A stretch of DNA of 47,988 bases, taken from the NCBI GenBank assembly GCA_910577825.1, contig CAJTOK010000027.1:1-47988 (forward strand), given 5' to 3'. The DNA comes from an uncultured Lachnospiraceae bacterium. Its GTDB lineage: Bacteria; Bacillota; Clostridia; Lachnospirales; Lachnospiraceae. Under the pieces are notes generated by a model. It saw only the letters and a program-made list of their open reading frames with translations, searched no databases and was not told the DNA's origin. A program made the position numbers and the translations under genes. Of this stretch, positions 39,332-47,956 are shown piece after piece. Every line of letters begins with the position of its first letter. Position 1 is the stretch's first letter.

Positions 39332-42300
39332 ATGAGAAGAAATGCAACTAAAGTTGCCGCAGCGGTATTAACATTAGCTGTCACAATGACAAGCGTGAAC
39401 ATACCTACAACTGCAGCAGCAGCAACTAAAAAAGTGAAACTCAATAAAACAAAGAAGACACTTACAGTTGGCAAAACTTTAAAGCTTACATTAAAAGAAG
39501 GCAATAAGAAGGTAAAAGCAACAAAGGTGAAATTTACTTCTAGTAAAAAGGCTATTGCCACAGTTACTAAGTATGGTAATGTAAAAGCTAAGAAGAAAGG
39601 TAAGGCAACAATTACTGCAACTTATAAGAAGAAGAAATATAAATGTAAGATTACAGTAAAGAAGAAAGCTACAACAAACCCAACAACAGCACCTACAAAT
39701 GCTCCAACAACAGCACCTACAAATGCTCCAGAGCCAACAACAGCACCTACAGATGCTCCAACAACAGCACCTACAGATGCTCCAACAACAGCTCCAACAG
39801 ATGCTCCAACAACAGCTCCAACAGATGCACCTGCGACAGTTGGAACTATCACAGGCTTTAAAGCAGTTGGTGCTAAAAAGCTCCAGGTTGAGTTCGGCTC
39901 AGCAGTTGCAGAAGCTTCAAAGGCAAGCCTTACAATTAAAAGAGGTAATTCCCCGGTTGCTGGTAAATTTACATGGGATGCAGAAAGCAAAGTGGCTACA
40001 TTTGTATCAGACACTATACTGCCAGCAGGTGACTATACTGCAACGATAGGTACTGAAACACCAGCAGCTTTAAAAGTTGAAGCTGAGAAGGCAGACAAGA
40101 TTGAAATAAAAGACCAGCCTGTGCTTACTGGTACAAGTGATGCATCAAAAAATGAAGGCAGAAGCAATGATGAAGCTTATATCTATTATGATGTTAAAAA
40201 CCAGTATGGTGAAAGTATCAGAGACAGGGCAACAGTAAACTGGAGCATAACTTCATGTGATACAAGCAGGGACAATAAAAACTTAGGGCTTGTTGTTGTA
40301 CACAGGAAGAATGACAGGGAAATCTTTACATATGGTACTGAAATCCATGTTACAGCTGTATGTATAAAAGACGGAACAACAGTAACTGACAATAAAACCC
40401 TTAAAATTGGTGAAATACAGGCTATAGACAAAATTGAATATAAAGGCTTTTCAAAGAGAAGTTACCATGACAGGACATTAGACAGGAAGAATGTAAAAGA
40501 CATACAGGATACTGTACCTGCTGACTTCCCTACAGATACATGGTCACTTCTTTACCAGGCATATGACCAGAATGGTAACATGCTGGAACCAGCTAAAGAC
40601 AATATAAGTTCTGAAAAAGAAGGTGCAAAGCTCACATTTATTTCTGACCAGCCTACACTTGTTATGAATAATTTTGCAGATGGTGAGATATATAAAGTCA
40701 ATGAAGGTGAAGAAACAATAGAATATTCTTCTGTTAATATTGAGCCAGGCATGTATATTGACAGGGAAACAAAAGTAGGGCTTAAGGCTATATCAACAAG
40801 AACAGGCCAGAAGAATGAGAAGGAATTTACAATAGGTGACACACAGCGTCTCCAGAGTTTCAAGATAGAAACGCCATCCCATGTTGTTGCTGATGGTGAT
40901 ATTACAGAGCTCCCATATACAGCAATAGATACAGCTGGCAATAATATAAAGGATTACAAGACTATTGCGCGTTCTTCAAATATACTTAGTTTCTCAGCAT
41001 CAGAGGGTACACTCAGGCTTACAGAAAATGATGACGGGACAGCAAGGCTTGAATGGGCGGATGACAGTAAATACAGACCTGCTGGTAATCCATATAGTGA
41101 TGGAGGCATTATTATTAATGATAATGTTGACCGTACTATATCTTTAACAGCAGTAGTTACAGGTGATGGTGCAACTTCTAATACTACAACACTTGCAGTA
41201 TCTGATATGAGACGTCCTGCATCAATAGTAGATGTAAGGTTTGGTTTTGATGGTATTGATACAGTTATTGCTGGACGTTCTAATGAGAGTGTTAATATTG
41301 CAAATGATATTGTCTATACTGACCAGTACGGCAAGGAATTAACTGGTGATGTTTTAGGCTGGAGGCCAAGTTCATTCTGGGCAGCAGCAGAAAAAAGTAA
41401 TATTAGAGGTTATAATTATAGCATACGTGTTAAAAAATTATCTGGTGCTCATCCAATATTTGGAGACCTGACGGCTACAAGCACTGGTGGCAGTAGCACT
41501 GGTGGCACTACTAGTGATAAAGCTGATGATTCAGCTGGTAATCATTTTGGTGGCACTACTAGCACAACTTCTTCTCCAACTGCAAATGCTGATGTAATAG
41601 ATTTAAGTCAGAATGGATTAATTATTAATCATAATGCTAAATATGCTGAAACAGATAAGAATGGGAAATTTGATAAATCAAAGCTTATAGAAAAAGTTGC
41701 ACAGTCTACAGTAAGGTATTCTATTGTAGAAAGTGAAAAAACAGGTAATAGCAGATATAATGATATAGGAAAAGCAAGAACAGAAACTTATACAATTGTT
41801 CCTATTAGTGATGTTTCAGATTTCCAGATTAAAACTGTTAAGAATAAACTTGGTATTAAGACATATTATTCACAGTATCCTAATGCTTCTTATAGCCAAG
41901 ATATAGGTGGTGTTGATCAAGCTATTAACAGTATGGGTGCAGCTATATCATCAAGTGCTGTAATAGGTGGTGTAACATATGACTTAAATATAACCACAAC
42001 AGGTAAAAACACAGATGTAGGAGCACCTTGGGATTTCAAGCAAGCAAATGATGTAAAAGTAGAATCTAAATACAAAGGACTTACACTTAGTGTTCCATTT
42101 ATGTATGTAAGGTCAACAGATGATGGTCCTTGGGGTAAAACAGGTGTTAATAACCAAAGAAATATTGTAAGTGGTTCAAGTCTGGCTATAGCTGCTGATT
42201 CTGGTAGCCAAGATAATGATTATATTTCTACAATTAGCAACATAAAAGAAGGACATATCAAATGGCAAGATTTATATAATGTAAATACAGCAAGATATGA

Positions 42301-42871
42301 AAGAAAAGATACAAATCTTAAATTACAGTTCTTTATTGGTGCTAACCCAGACAAGTATTATAATGTAGATGGTACTTTAGGAATTACTGAAACCGCAAGC
42401 AAAGATGGTAAATATTACTATAATGAAGGTGCTGTTGTAGATAAATATATTACAATTTCTGATGAAAATCCAGAACCTAGAAAAATTGTATTAGCAGACA
42501 GAACAGAAAGACCTAAAATGGCTTGTATTAATAATGGTAGTATATTGGCAGATGTATATGACCAGTATGGTCAGTTGAATTATGACCGTAAAGTACTCTA
42601 TACTGTAACTGGTTATACAGAAGACCTTATTAATGGACGTCTTGAAGATAACTATACAATAAGCAATAATGGTTATGACACTTCAAAGATTACAGGAGCT
42701 GAACGTGGTGATTCATATACTTTAACAGCTAATGTTGCAAATAGTGGTATAACAGCTAAGGCTAAAATAACAGTAGGTGGCGATAATGCTGCATATATCG
42801 AATCAAACCGTGGTATGGCACAGTCAGATGAGTATGCACTCCGTACTAATTGGTTAGGTTACAATAGATAA
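39332..42871 (+). CDS. Large secreted surface protein with Big2 domain and TAP-repeat linker
   Basis: A 1179-residue exported protein. The signal peptide covers about residues 1-31. A lysine-rich Ig-like Big2 domain (about 32-112) contains the motif FTSSKKAIATVTKYGNVKAK. A Thr/Pro/Ala linker of TTAPT(N/D)AP repeats (about 118-168) leads to some 1000 residues of beta-rich extracellular modules beginning GTITGFKAVGAKKLQVEF. Around residues 710-750 there is a Gly/Ser/Thr-rich variable stretch. No LPxTG sorting signal, S-layer homology domain or membrane anchor is seen, so attachment probably uses the basic Big2 part or charge. A strong promoter and AAGGAGG predict high expression. A homologous second copy is at 45445. 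Its function is unknown: S-layer-like or adhesin. Confidence 0.82.
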   Translation: MRRNATKVAAAVLTLAVTMTSVNIPTTAAAATKKVKLNKTKKTLTVGKTLKLTLKEGNKKVKATKVKFTSSKKAIATVTKYGNVKAKKKGKATITATYKKKKYKCKITVKKKATTNPTTAPTNAPTTAPTNAPEPTTAPTDAPTTAPTDAPTTAPTDAPTTAPTDAPATVGTITGFKAVGAKKLQVEFGSAVAEASKASLTIKRGNSPVAGKFTWDAESKVATFVSDTILPAGDYTATIGTETPAALKVEAEKADKIEIKDQPVLTGTSDASKNEGRSNDEAYIYYDVKNQYGESIRDRATVNWSITSCDTSRDNKNLGLVVVHRKNDREIFTYGTEIHVTAVCIKDGTTVTDNKTLKIGEIQAIDKIEYKGFSKRSYHDRTLDRKNVKDIQDTVPADFPTDTWSLLYQAYDQNGNMLEPAKDNISSEKEGAKLTFISDQPTLVMNNFADGEIYKVNEGEETIEYSSVNIEPGMYIDRETKVGLKAISTRTGQKNEKEFTIGDTQRLQSFKIETPSHVVADGDITELPYTAIDTAGNNIKDYKTIARSSNILSFSASEGTLRLTENDDGTARLEWADDSKYRPAGNPYSDGGIIINDNVDRTISLTAVVTGDGATSNTTTLAVSDMRRPASIVDVRFGFDGIDTVIAGRSNESVNIANDIVYTDQYGKELTGDVLGWRPSSFWAAAEKSNIRGYNYSIRVKKLSGAHPIFGDLTATSTGGSSTGGTTSDKADDSAGNHFGGTTSTTSSPTANADVIDLSQNGLIINHNAKYAETDKNGKFDKSKLIEKVAQSTVRYSIVESEKTGNSRYNDIGKARTETYTIVPISDVSDFQIKTVKNKLGIKTYYSQYPNASYSQDIGGVDQAINSMGAAISSSAVIGGVTYDLNITTTGKNTDVGAPWDFKQANDVKVESKYKGLTLSVPFMYVRSTDDGPWGKTGVNNQRNIVSGSSLAIAADSGSQDNDYISTISNIKEGHIKWQDLYNVNTARYERKDTNLKLQFFIGANPDKYYNVDGTLGITETASKDGKYYYNEGAVVDKYITISDENPEPRKIVLADRTERPKMACINNGSILADVYDQYGQLNYDRKVLYTVTGYTEDLINGRLEDNYTISNNGYDTSKITGAERGDSYTLTANVANSGITAKAKITVGGDNAAYIESNRGMAQSDEYALRTNWLGYNR
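39683..39838 (+). repeat. 24-bp coding tandem repeats (TTAPT[N/D]AP linker)
   Basis: About six copies of a 24-bp unit coding for T-T-A-P-T-(N/D)-A-P. Copies one and two carry N and the later four carry D; one copy is extended by E-P. Such perfect repeats change number by slippage or recombination, which would alter the length of the stalk between the wall-binding part and the outer modules. Confidence 0.85.
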
Positions 42872-42918
42872 TTATATTAAACCGATATAAATCAAATTGG
42901 TTTTAATTATACCAAAAT

Positions 42919-42957
42919 AAATAATCCTTCCTCCTTGTGGGGAGGGATTATTTTTTA
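42919..42957 (+). terminator. Terminator of the surface protein gene
   Basis: AATAATCCTTCCTCC pairs imperfectly with GGGGAGGGATTATT around a TTGT loop, followed by six T residues ending near 42956. It ends the surface protein transcript 48 bases after the stop. Confidence 0.8.
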
Positions 42958-43015
42958 CATTTTAATAAATAATATAAATTATAAATATTATTAAAAATCA
43001 GAAAGGAAATCTATT

Positions 43016-43726
43016 ATGTCAAAAAAAGTATATTTAACCCTTTTAGTTATACTATTATGTATAACTATGCCAGGATGCGGAAAATCTGAAAACCCAGATA
43101 TTAGTGCAAATCCAGAAGCTAGCAGTAATCCATCCAGCGGAGCAGATAATAATAACAATAATACAACAGAGCTCCCAGAAATATCTGAACCCCCAGAAGA
43201 AACAGAATCTCCAGAAACTACTAAAAATCCAGAGCCAGAGCAGACTCCAGGAAAGACAAAAAAACCTAAAACAGAAACAGTAACATTAGTTCCAGACCAA
43301 CAGTATTCAGATGATAACAAAGCTGTAAAAATACTTGGATTAAAAGAATACCAAAAACTTGAAAGTGAAAATTACACAGATAAGGCAGGAAAGGGAAAGA
43401 AGTTTTTAGTATTATTCCTTTCTATAACAAATACTGCAAGTGAAGAGGATTACATTAATTATAATTATGTTTCTGCAAAAGTTGATGGGAAATCTATAGA
43501 AAATACTTCTATTATAAATGAGCCTAAATCTTATCCAAGCATTTTTACACATATTCCTTCTGGAAGCACTATAGGTGGTTTTATAGTATGGAAAGTACCA
43601 GAGGACTGGAAGAAGATGGAATTTGTTTATAATGGCTGGAAAGACAGGGATAATGTATCACTAAAAGCTACATTTACACCAGATGATTTATCCGACCCTT
43701 TAATTTATAATCCTAATAATTTATAA
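43016..43726 (+). CDS. Lipoprotein with Pro/Glu linker and DUF4352-like domain
   Basis: A 236-residue exported lipoprotein. The signal ends in TMPGC with C21 as the probable lipidated residue, although proline at -2 is unusual for a lipobox. A linker of about 70 residues is rich in Pro, Glu, Thr, Ser and Asn (SEPPEETESPETTKNPEPEQ type). The C-terminal ~150 residues are beta-rich, with KFLVLFLSITNTASEEDYIN and later a VWKVPEDWKKMEFVY strand, the telokin-like design also seen in the 28366 lipoprotein. AGAAAGGAAA precedes the ATG. It stands after the surface protein gene with its own strong terminator. Its role is unknown. Confidence 0.78.
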   Translation: MSKKVYLTLLVILLCITMPGCGKSENPDISANPEASSNPSSGADNNNNNTTELPEISEPPEETESPETTKNPEPEQTPGKTKKPKTETVTLVPDQQYSDDNKAVKILGLKEYQKLESENYTDKAGKGKKFLVLFLSITNTASEEDYINYNYVSAKVDGKSIENTSIINEPKSYPSIFTHIPSGSTIGGFIVWKVPEDWKKMEFVYNGWKDRDNVSLKATFTPDDLSDPLIYNPNNL

Positions 43727-43790
43727 TTTTATCATAAATATATCTTAACAAAATAAAAATTAATATATATTTATTTTATGAAATTTAATC

Positions 43791-43837
43791 CATTCTGTGC
43801 TATATTTAAAATATCAATATAGCCAGAATGTTTTTTT
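43791..43837 (+). terminator. Terminator of the lipoprotein gene
   Basis: CATTCTG plus GCTATATT (43791-43806, one T bulge) pairs with AATATAGC plus CAGAATG (43816-43830), followed by seven T residues. A long, strong hairpin. Confidence 0.9.
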
Positions 43838-43875
43838 GTTCTATTCAAGCCAGCTTGGAATCGTAACATTTTTTC

Positions 43876-44115
43876 TTATGAACTTTGTGCTGGTTTTCTT
43901 CTATATTCTCCAGAATCAATATCCACCAAAGGTATAACTGTTATCCCTTCTTTGATAAGAGTTTTTCTGTTTATATCTAAAAAAATAATTTCAGACAGCA
44001 TTGGAATTTTGGTTTCACAATCTTTCATTGATACATATTTTAATTCTATTGCATTTTCTACTATCTCAACTGTATTTATCATATCTTTATCTTCTGTTAA
44101 AATTTCTAAATCAGT
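43876..44115 (-). pseudogene. C-terminal fragment of an unidentified protein
   Basis: On the minus strand a frame of about 79 codons runs from just after an in-frame stop near 44115 to 43876, with the only internal ATG at 44082. It reads sensibly as the tail of a soluble protein (DLEILTEDKDM, then VENAIELKYVSMKDCETKIP, ending EYRRKPAQSS) but has no ribosome binding site or start. I read it as the remains of a longer gene cut off at its 5' side. The family was not recognised. It may also be translated as a 68-residue peptide, which I think is less likely. Confidence 0.4.
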
Positions 44116-44474
44116 AATTTACACCAATACAATAGTTATTTTTTTATAAAAAATATATGAAAGATTTCAGGAACAGTATAATAAAAATTTATCAAACAGA
44201 TTGAAAACGGGGGTATACTAGTCTTTCTCCTAAAGTTGTCTGATATTATCCAAAACATATATTTGAAATTAGAGAGTTTTTGGATTTCTTTTGACTAACG
44301 CACTAAATTTTACTGTAATTATAATGCTAATTTTTTATAAAAAAATTTAATCCCTTTTTAGAATTTTCTCTCTATAATATGTTGTCAAGTAACAGTAATA
44401 TCCAGCTCATAATTATAATTTATCAATGCTGTAAGTATATATTATATATCCAATACATTTTTGTAAAAATTTAC
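44116..44474. other. AT-rich intergenic stretch with no gene seen
   Basis: About 360 bases of very AT-rich sequence between the minus-strand fragment and the HicAB operator. No open frame with a ribosome binding site, no hairpin with a T tract and no repeat array was seen. A GGGGGTATACTAGT segment near 44210 is the only GC-containing landmark. It is likely decayed sequence. Confidence 0.5.
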
Positions 44475-44523
44475 GTAATATTGTGTAAATCTCCTTGATT
44501 TGTTGTGTAATATTATGTATAAT
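44475..44523 (+). promoter_or_regulatory. Promoter and probable operator of the HicAB operon
   Basis: TTGATT (44495-44500), a 17-base spacer and TATAAT (44518-44523) form a near-ideal promoter 22 bases before the hicA ATG. Two 13-base direct repeats with one mismatch, GTAATATTGTGTA (44475-44487) and GTAATATTATGTA (44507-44519), flank the -35 at a 32-bp distance (three helical turns). The second covers the spacer, as expected for autorepression by HicB. Confidence 0.75.
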
Positions 44524-44545
44524 ATTTTTATAAAGGAGAAATATA

Positions 44546-44734
44546 ATGAACCCACGGAATATAGCAATAAAAGACTTGAATAACAGTGGCTATCAATTTA
44601 AACGTAGTGGCGGAAACCATGATATCTATTATAATCCAGATACAAAATACTCCATACCGCTAAAGCGTGGACACTTTGATGAAGACGATTTACGCTACAT
44701 ACGTAAAGAAATAAAACTGGGCAGGAGAACATAA
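44546..44734 (+). CDS. hicA: HicA family mRNA interferase toxin
   Basis: A 62-residue toxin of the HicA/YcfA dsRBD-like fold. It has the family order: a start helix with KDLNNSGYQFKRSGGNH, the catalytic H25 in GGNHDIYYN, then IPLKRGHFDEDDLRYIRKEI. HicA cleaves mRNA and is neutralised by HicB, encoded 30 bases downstream. AAAGGAG precedes the ATG. A hairpin-forming stretch (GGCAGGAGA and TCTCTGCC) spans its stop and the hicB leader and could tune toxin/antitoxin ratio. Confidence 0.92.
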   Translation: MNPRNIAIKDLNNSGYQFKRSGGNHDIYYNPDTKYSIPLKRGHFDEDDLRYIRKEIKLGRRT

Positions 44735-44764
44735 AATCTTTCTCTGCCTGCAAAGGAGATTTTT

Positions 44765-45160
44765 ATGAAATATATTTATACTGCAATATTTATACCAAAT
44801 GAAGATGGAACAAAATTCTATTGCCGTGTTCCTGACCTTCCTGGATGTATTACAACAGGAAACAGTCTTGAGGATGCTATTGAAATGATTACTGATGCTG
44901 CTAGTGGATGGCTTGTAGTGGCAGAAGATGAAGGAAACAGTATTCCACCAACAACTCCACAATGTGATTTGGATATTCCTGATAATGCTATATGTTCCAT
45001 TATATGTATTGATACACTTGCATACCGTGCAGCAACTGATACCAAAGCAATACGTAAAAATGTATCACTTCCTGCATGGATGGCAACACTGGCAGAAAAA
45101 CGCGGAGTAAACTGCTCACAGGTTCTCCAGGACGGGCTCATGCAACTCTTTAACAATTAA
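44765..45160 (+). CDS. hicB: HicB family antitoxin
   Basis: A 131-residue antitoxin. The N-terminal partly degraded RNase H-like HicB fold (YTAIFIPNEDGTKFYCRVPDLPGCITTGNSLEDAIEM) blocks HicA. The C-terminal ~45 residues (KNVSLPAWMATLAEKRGVNCSQVLQDGL) form a ribbon-helix-helix DNA-binding domain for autoregulation. AAAGGAGA precedes the ATG. With hicA it forms a complete type II toxin-antitoxin module in an accessory region. Confidence 0.93.
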   Translation: MKYIYTAIFIPNEDGTKFYCRVPDLPGCITTGNSLEDAIEMITDAASGWLVVAEDEGNSIPPTTPQCDLDIPDNAICSIICIDTLAYRAATDTKAIRKNVSLPAWMATLAEKRGVNCSQVLQDGLMQLFNN

Positions 45161-45171
45161 CAGCAAGGATT

Positions 45172-45320
45172 CCTCTCCCTCTTAGGCAGGGGAGGAATTG
45201 CCAGGAACAATTATAACGGCAGCAGCGGGCGGAGCGGAAGCGGTATCCCCTGCTGCCATGAGGCAATCCACATAATTGTCTTGCTCCTAACTGCCGCGAG
45301 TGGATTGAAACAATACTCGC
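45172..45320 (+). ncRNA. GC-rich block of nested inverted repeats: structured RNA or transposon end
   Basis: Several pairings nest in about 150 bases. AGCAAG (45172-45177) pairs with CTTGCT (45280-45285). GGATTCCTCTCCC pairs with GGGGAGGAATT within 45177-45200. ACAATTAT (45207-45214) pairs with ATAATTGT (45272-45279), and GGCAGCAG (45218-45225) pairs with CTGCTGCC (45250-45257), extended by CGGG/CCC. CAATCCAC (45264-45271) could instead pair with GTGGATTG (45300-45307), and GCGAGT pairs with ACTCGC (45296-45301, 45315-45320). The block is much richer in G and C than its surroundings. The first hairpin followed by AGGAATTGC resembles the hairpin followed by ATGAATTGC at the window end. No transposase is present. 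A remnant IS200/IS605 end or a transposon-linked guide-type RNA are the options. Function is inferred. Confidence 0.5.
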
Positions 45321-45444
45321 TATGTAAGATAAATTAATATATACAATCAGACTATAAATTGATTTGTAAATATTTGTTGGATATTGGATTATCTGTACGA
45401 GTACAGCAATTATGTAGCATCAGATTACCAGACAGTATAACTTT

Positions 45445-47949
45445 TTGCAAAAAACAAAAAAATATACTGGAAATATTTGTATCAATGTAATATTTGGAAC
45501 TATTAAGGAATTTAAAGCAGTAGGGGCTAAGAAACTCCAGGTTGAATTTGAAGCAGCAGTTCCAGCAGCATCAAAGGCAAGCCTTACATTTAAGAGGGGT
45601 AACTCCGTAGTTGCTGGTACAGCTGTATGGGATGCAGAAAATAAAGTAGCAACATTTACATCAAACAGTATTCTTACACAGGGTAAATATACTGCATCAA
45701 TGGAAGGTGTTAACAGCAAAGAAGCAGATGTTGAGGCTGAAAAAGTAGCTGATATTGTAATAAATGGTGATAAAGACAATATACTTACTGGTACAAGTGA
45801 TACAGCAAAGAAGGACAACAGAAGCAATGATGAAGCTTATATCTACTATGATATTGTAAACCAGTATGGTGAAAGCATCAGGGAAAGGACAACAGTTAAC
45901 TGGAGCATTACTTCATGTGATACAAACAGGGAAAATAAGTCTTTAGGTCTTGTTGTAGCACACAGAAAGGATGAAAAAGAAATTTTCCTGTATGGTACAC
46001 AGTTAAGCATTACAGCTGTATGTATAAAAGATAATGTACCAGTAACAAAAACTAAAGTAGTTAAAATTGGTGAACAGCAGGCTATAGATGAGGTAGTATA
46101 CAAGGGCTTTGTAAAAAAATCACAGAAAGGTAAAAAAATAGATGACAAAGATGTAAAGACTGATGTACCAGCTGATTTTGCCAAAGATACATGGGCACTC
46201 CTTTACCAGGCTAAAGACCAGCATGGCAATTTATTAGAAGCAGCCAGAGATAACTTAGGTACAGGGCCAGCAGGTGCAAAGATTGCGATGATTTCCGGAC
46301 AGCCAACATATATTGAAAATAAATTTGAAGATGGCGGAATATATTCAGTTACATCTGATGAAGGCAACAGGACTACAGAATATTCTTCAGCAACTATTGA
46401 ACCAGGCACATATATTGACAGAGGAGAAAGCATAAACATCACAGCTATTTCAACAAGGACAGGTAAAAAAACTGATGGAAAATTTGGAATTGGAAAGACA
46501 AAACGTCTTAAAAGTTTCCAGATAGAAACACCATCCAGGGTTGTTGCTGATGGTGATGTTGGTGTAGTACTTCCATATACAGCACTGGATATGGATGGCA
46601 ATCCTGTAGAAGATTATAAGACAATTGTACGTTCTTCTAACAAAATAAGCCTTACAGCATCAGATGGTACGCTTGAACTTAGAGAAGCTAATGATGGAAA
46701 AGCTGTACTTACATGGTCTGATAATGACAAATACCGTTCTTTGGATTCAACTATTAAGGAGAATAGATATACAGGAAAACAGGTTCCATATAATCCATAT
46801 GCAAATTCTGCAATTACTATTAATGATGGGGTTGACCGTGCTATTTCTTTGACAGCAGTAGTAACAGGTGAAGAATCAAGTTCTAAAACAACAAACCTCG
46901 CAGTATCTGATATGAGGCGTCCCGCATCAATAGAGGATGTACATTTTGGAAATAATAATAATGACACAGTTATTGGGGGATATAATAGCAGCAACAGTAA
47001 TATTGATAACATCGATACTGGAGTTAGCATTATAGATGGTATAGATTATAATGACCAATATGGTGTACCTCTTGAGCGCCACCAAAAATATTATTTCTGG
47101 AATGCAGCAAGGTTAGGTTATATCAAAGGATATAATTATAGTATAGGTGTAAGACAATTATCAGGCAATGACAGTGTGGATATGATAGGCAGAAATAGTT
47201 CCAATAGCATCAATGGCAGTAATAATGGTACGTCTGATGGAGCTGATACACCAGGAAATGGTTATATCAAAGATGATACATCTTCTTTAACAATTACATC
47301 TAGTAATAGTGATATAATAGACTTAGGAGTTGCCCGTAATAAGAGTGGTAATATATTAATAGATGGAAATTCTGTTAAGAGTGATGATATGCTTCTTGTT
47401 CACAATATTTCTCCTGACAAATGGAAAGGAAGCAATGAAAAAGAGGAAGTTAATGCCACTGTCAGATACTCTATTGTAGAACGTCCACAAACAAGCAGCA
47501 GCAGATATAATGATGTAGGAAAAGTAAGAACTGAATCCTATACAGTTGTTCCAGTTGATAAAGTTACAGATTTTACAATTAATACCACTAAAGATAAGCT
47601 TAAACTTGGTATAACAACAAATGTTTCTAATGACCCTAATGGTTCATTTAGTGGAGGAGAAGGAAGTTTTAATTACGTTGCTGGTGTTAACAATGCAAAT
47701 GAAGTTGTTACTAGCGGAGCTTTTGCTGGTGGGGATGCGCTTGAGATAAGCACTACTGGCAATATGCCAAATAACGGGCCTAATGTAAACCGTGTATTTA
47801 TAACAGCAAAATATAAAAATCTTACACTTGATGTTCCATTTAATTACATAAGAACAACAGATGATTATACATGGCATGATGATAATAAAACCGTAAGTGG
47901 TTCAGGCATCCTTGTAAAGAATAGTTCTGGAAAATTTAACCTATTGTAG
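45445..47949 (+). CDS. Second copy of the surface protein gene, 5'-truncated and cut at the 3' end
   Basis: 834 codons homologous to the protein at 39332. The match begins abruptly at GTIKEFKAVGAKKLQVEFE; the signal peptide, Big2 domain and TAP linker are missing. In front lies unrelated sequence with a TTG at 45445 and no ribosome binding site or promoter. The first ~450 codons are very close to the other copy (NRSNDEAYIYYDIVNQYGES, then VNWSITSCDT), while the later part diverges and has its own Asn/Ser/Gly-rich variable stretch. The frame ends VKNSSGKFNLL, about 200 residues early, exactly where an IS200/IS605-like hairpin starts. As it stands it cannot be secreted. It is either a pseudogene or a silent donor for recombination with the expressed copy. 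Confidence 0.75.
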   Translation: MQKTKKYTGNICINVIFGTIKEFKAVGAKKLQVEFEAAVPAASKASLTFKRGNSVVAGTAVWDAENKVATFTSNSILTQGKYTASMEGVNSKEADVEAEKVADIVINGDKDNILTGTSDTAKKDNRSNDEAYIYYDIVNQYGESIRERTTVNWSITSCDTNRENKSLGLVVAHRKDEKEIFLYGTQLSITAVCIKDNVPVTKTKVVKIGEQQAIDEVVYKGFVKKSQKGKKIDDKDVKTDVPADFAKDTWALLYQAKDQHGNLLEAARDNLGTGPAGAKIAMISGQPTYIENKFEDGGIYSVTSDEGNRTTEYSSATIEPGTYIDRGESINITAISTRTGKKTDGKFGIGKTKRLKSFQIETPSRVVADGDVGVVLPYTALDMDGNPVEDYKTIVRSSNKISLTASDGTLELREANDGKAVLTWSDNDKYRSLDSTIKENRYTGKQVPYNPYANSAITINDGVDRAISLTAVVTGEESSSKTTNLAVSDMRRPASIEDVHFGNNNNDTVIGGYNSSNSNIDNIDTGVSIIDGIDYNDQYGVPLERHQKYYFWNAARLGYIKGYNYSIGVRQLSGNDSVDMIGRNSSNSINGSNNGTSDGADTPGNGYIKDDTSSLTITSSNSDIIDLGVARNKSGNILIDGNSVKSDDMLLVHNISPDKWKGSNEKEEVNATVRYSIVERPQTSSSRYNDVGKVRTESYTVVPVDKVTDFTINTTKDKLKLGITTNVSNDPNGSFSGGEGSFNYVAGVNNANEVVTSGAFAGGDALEISTTGNMPNNGPNVNRVFITAKYKNLTLDVPFNYIRTTDDYTWHDDNKTVSGSGILVKNSSGKFNLL

Positions 47950-47956
47950 CAAGAAG

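Noticed and set aside
45296..45311. GTGGATTGAAAC, the usual 3' end of type I-C/I-B CRISPR repeats
   Set aside because: It occurs only once. No second copy at 60-70 bp spacing and no cas genes are seen. It is better explained as part of the local inverted repeats.
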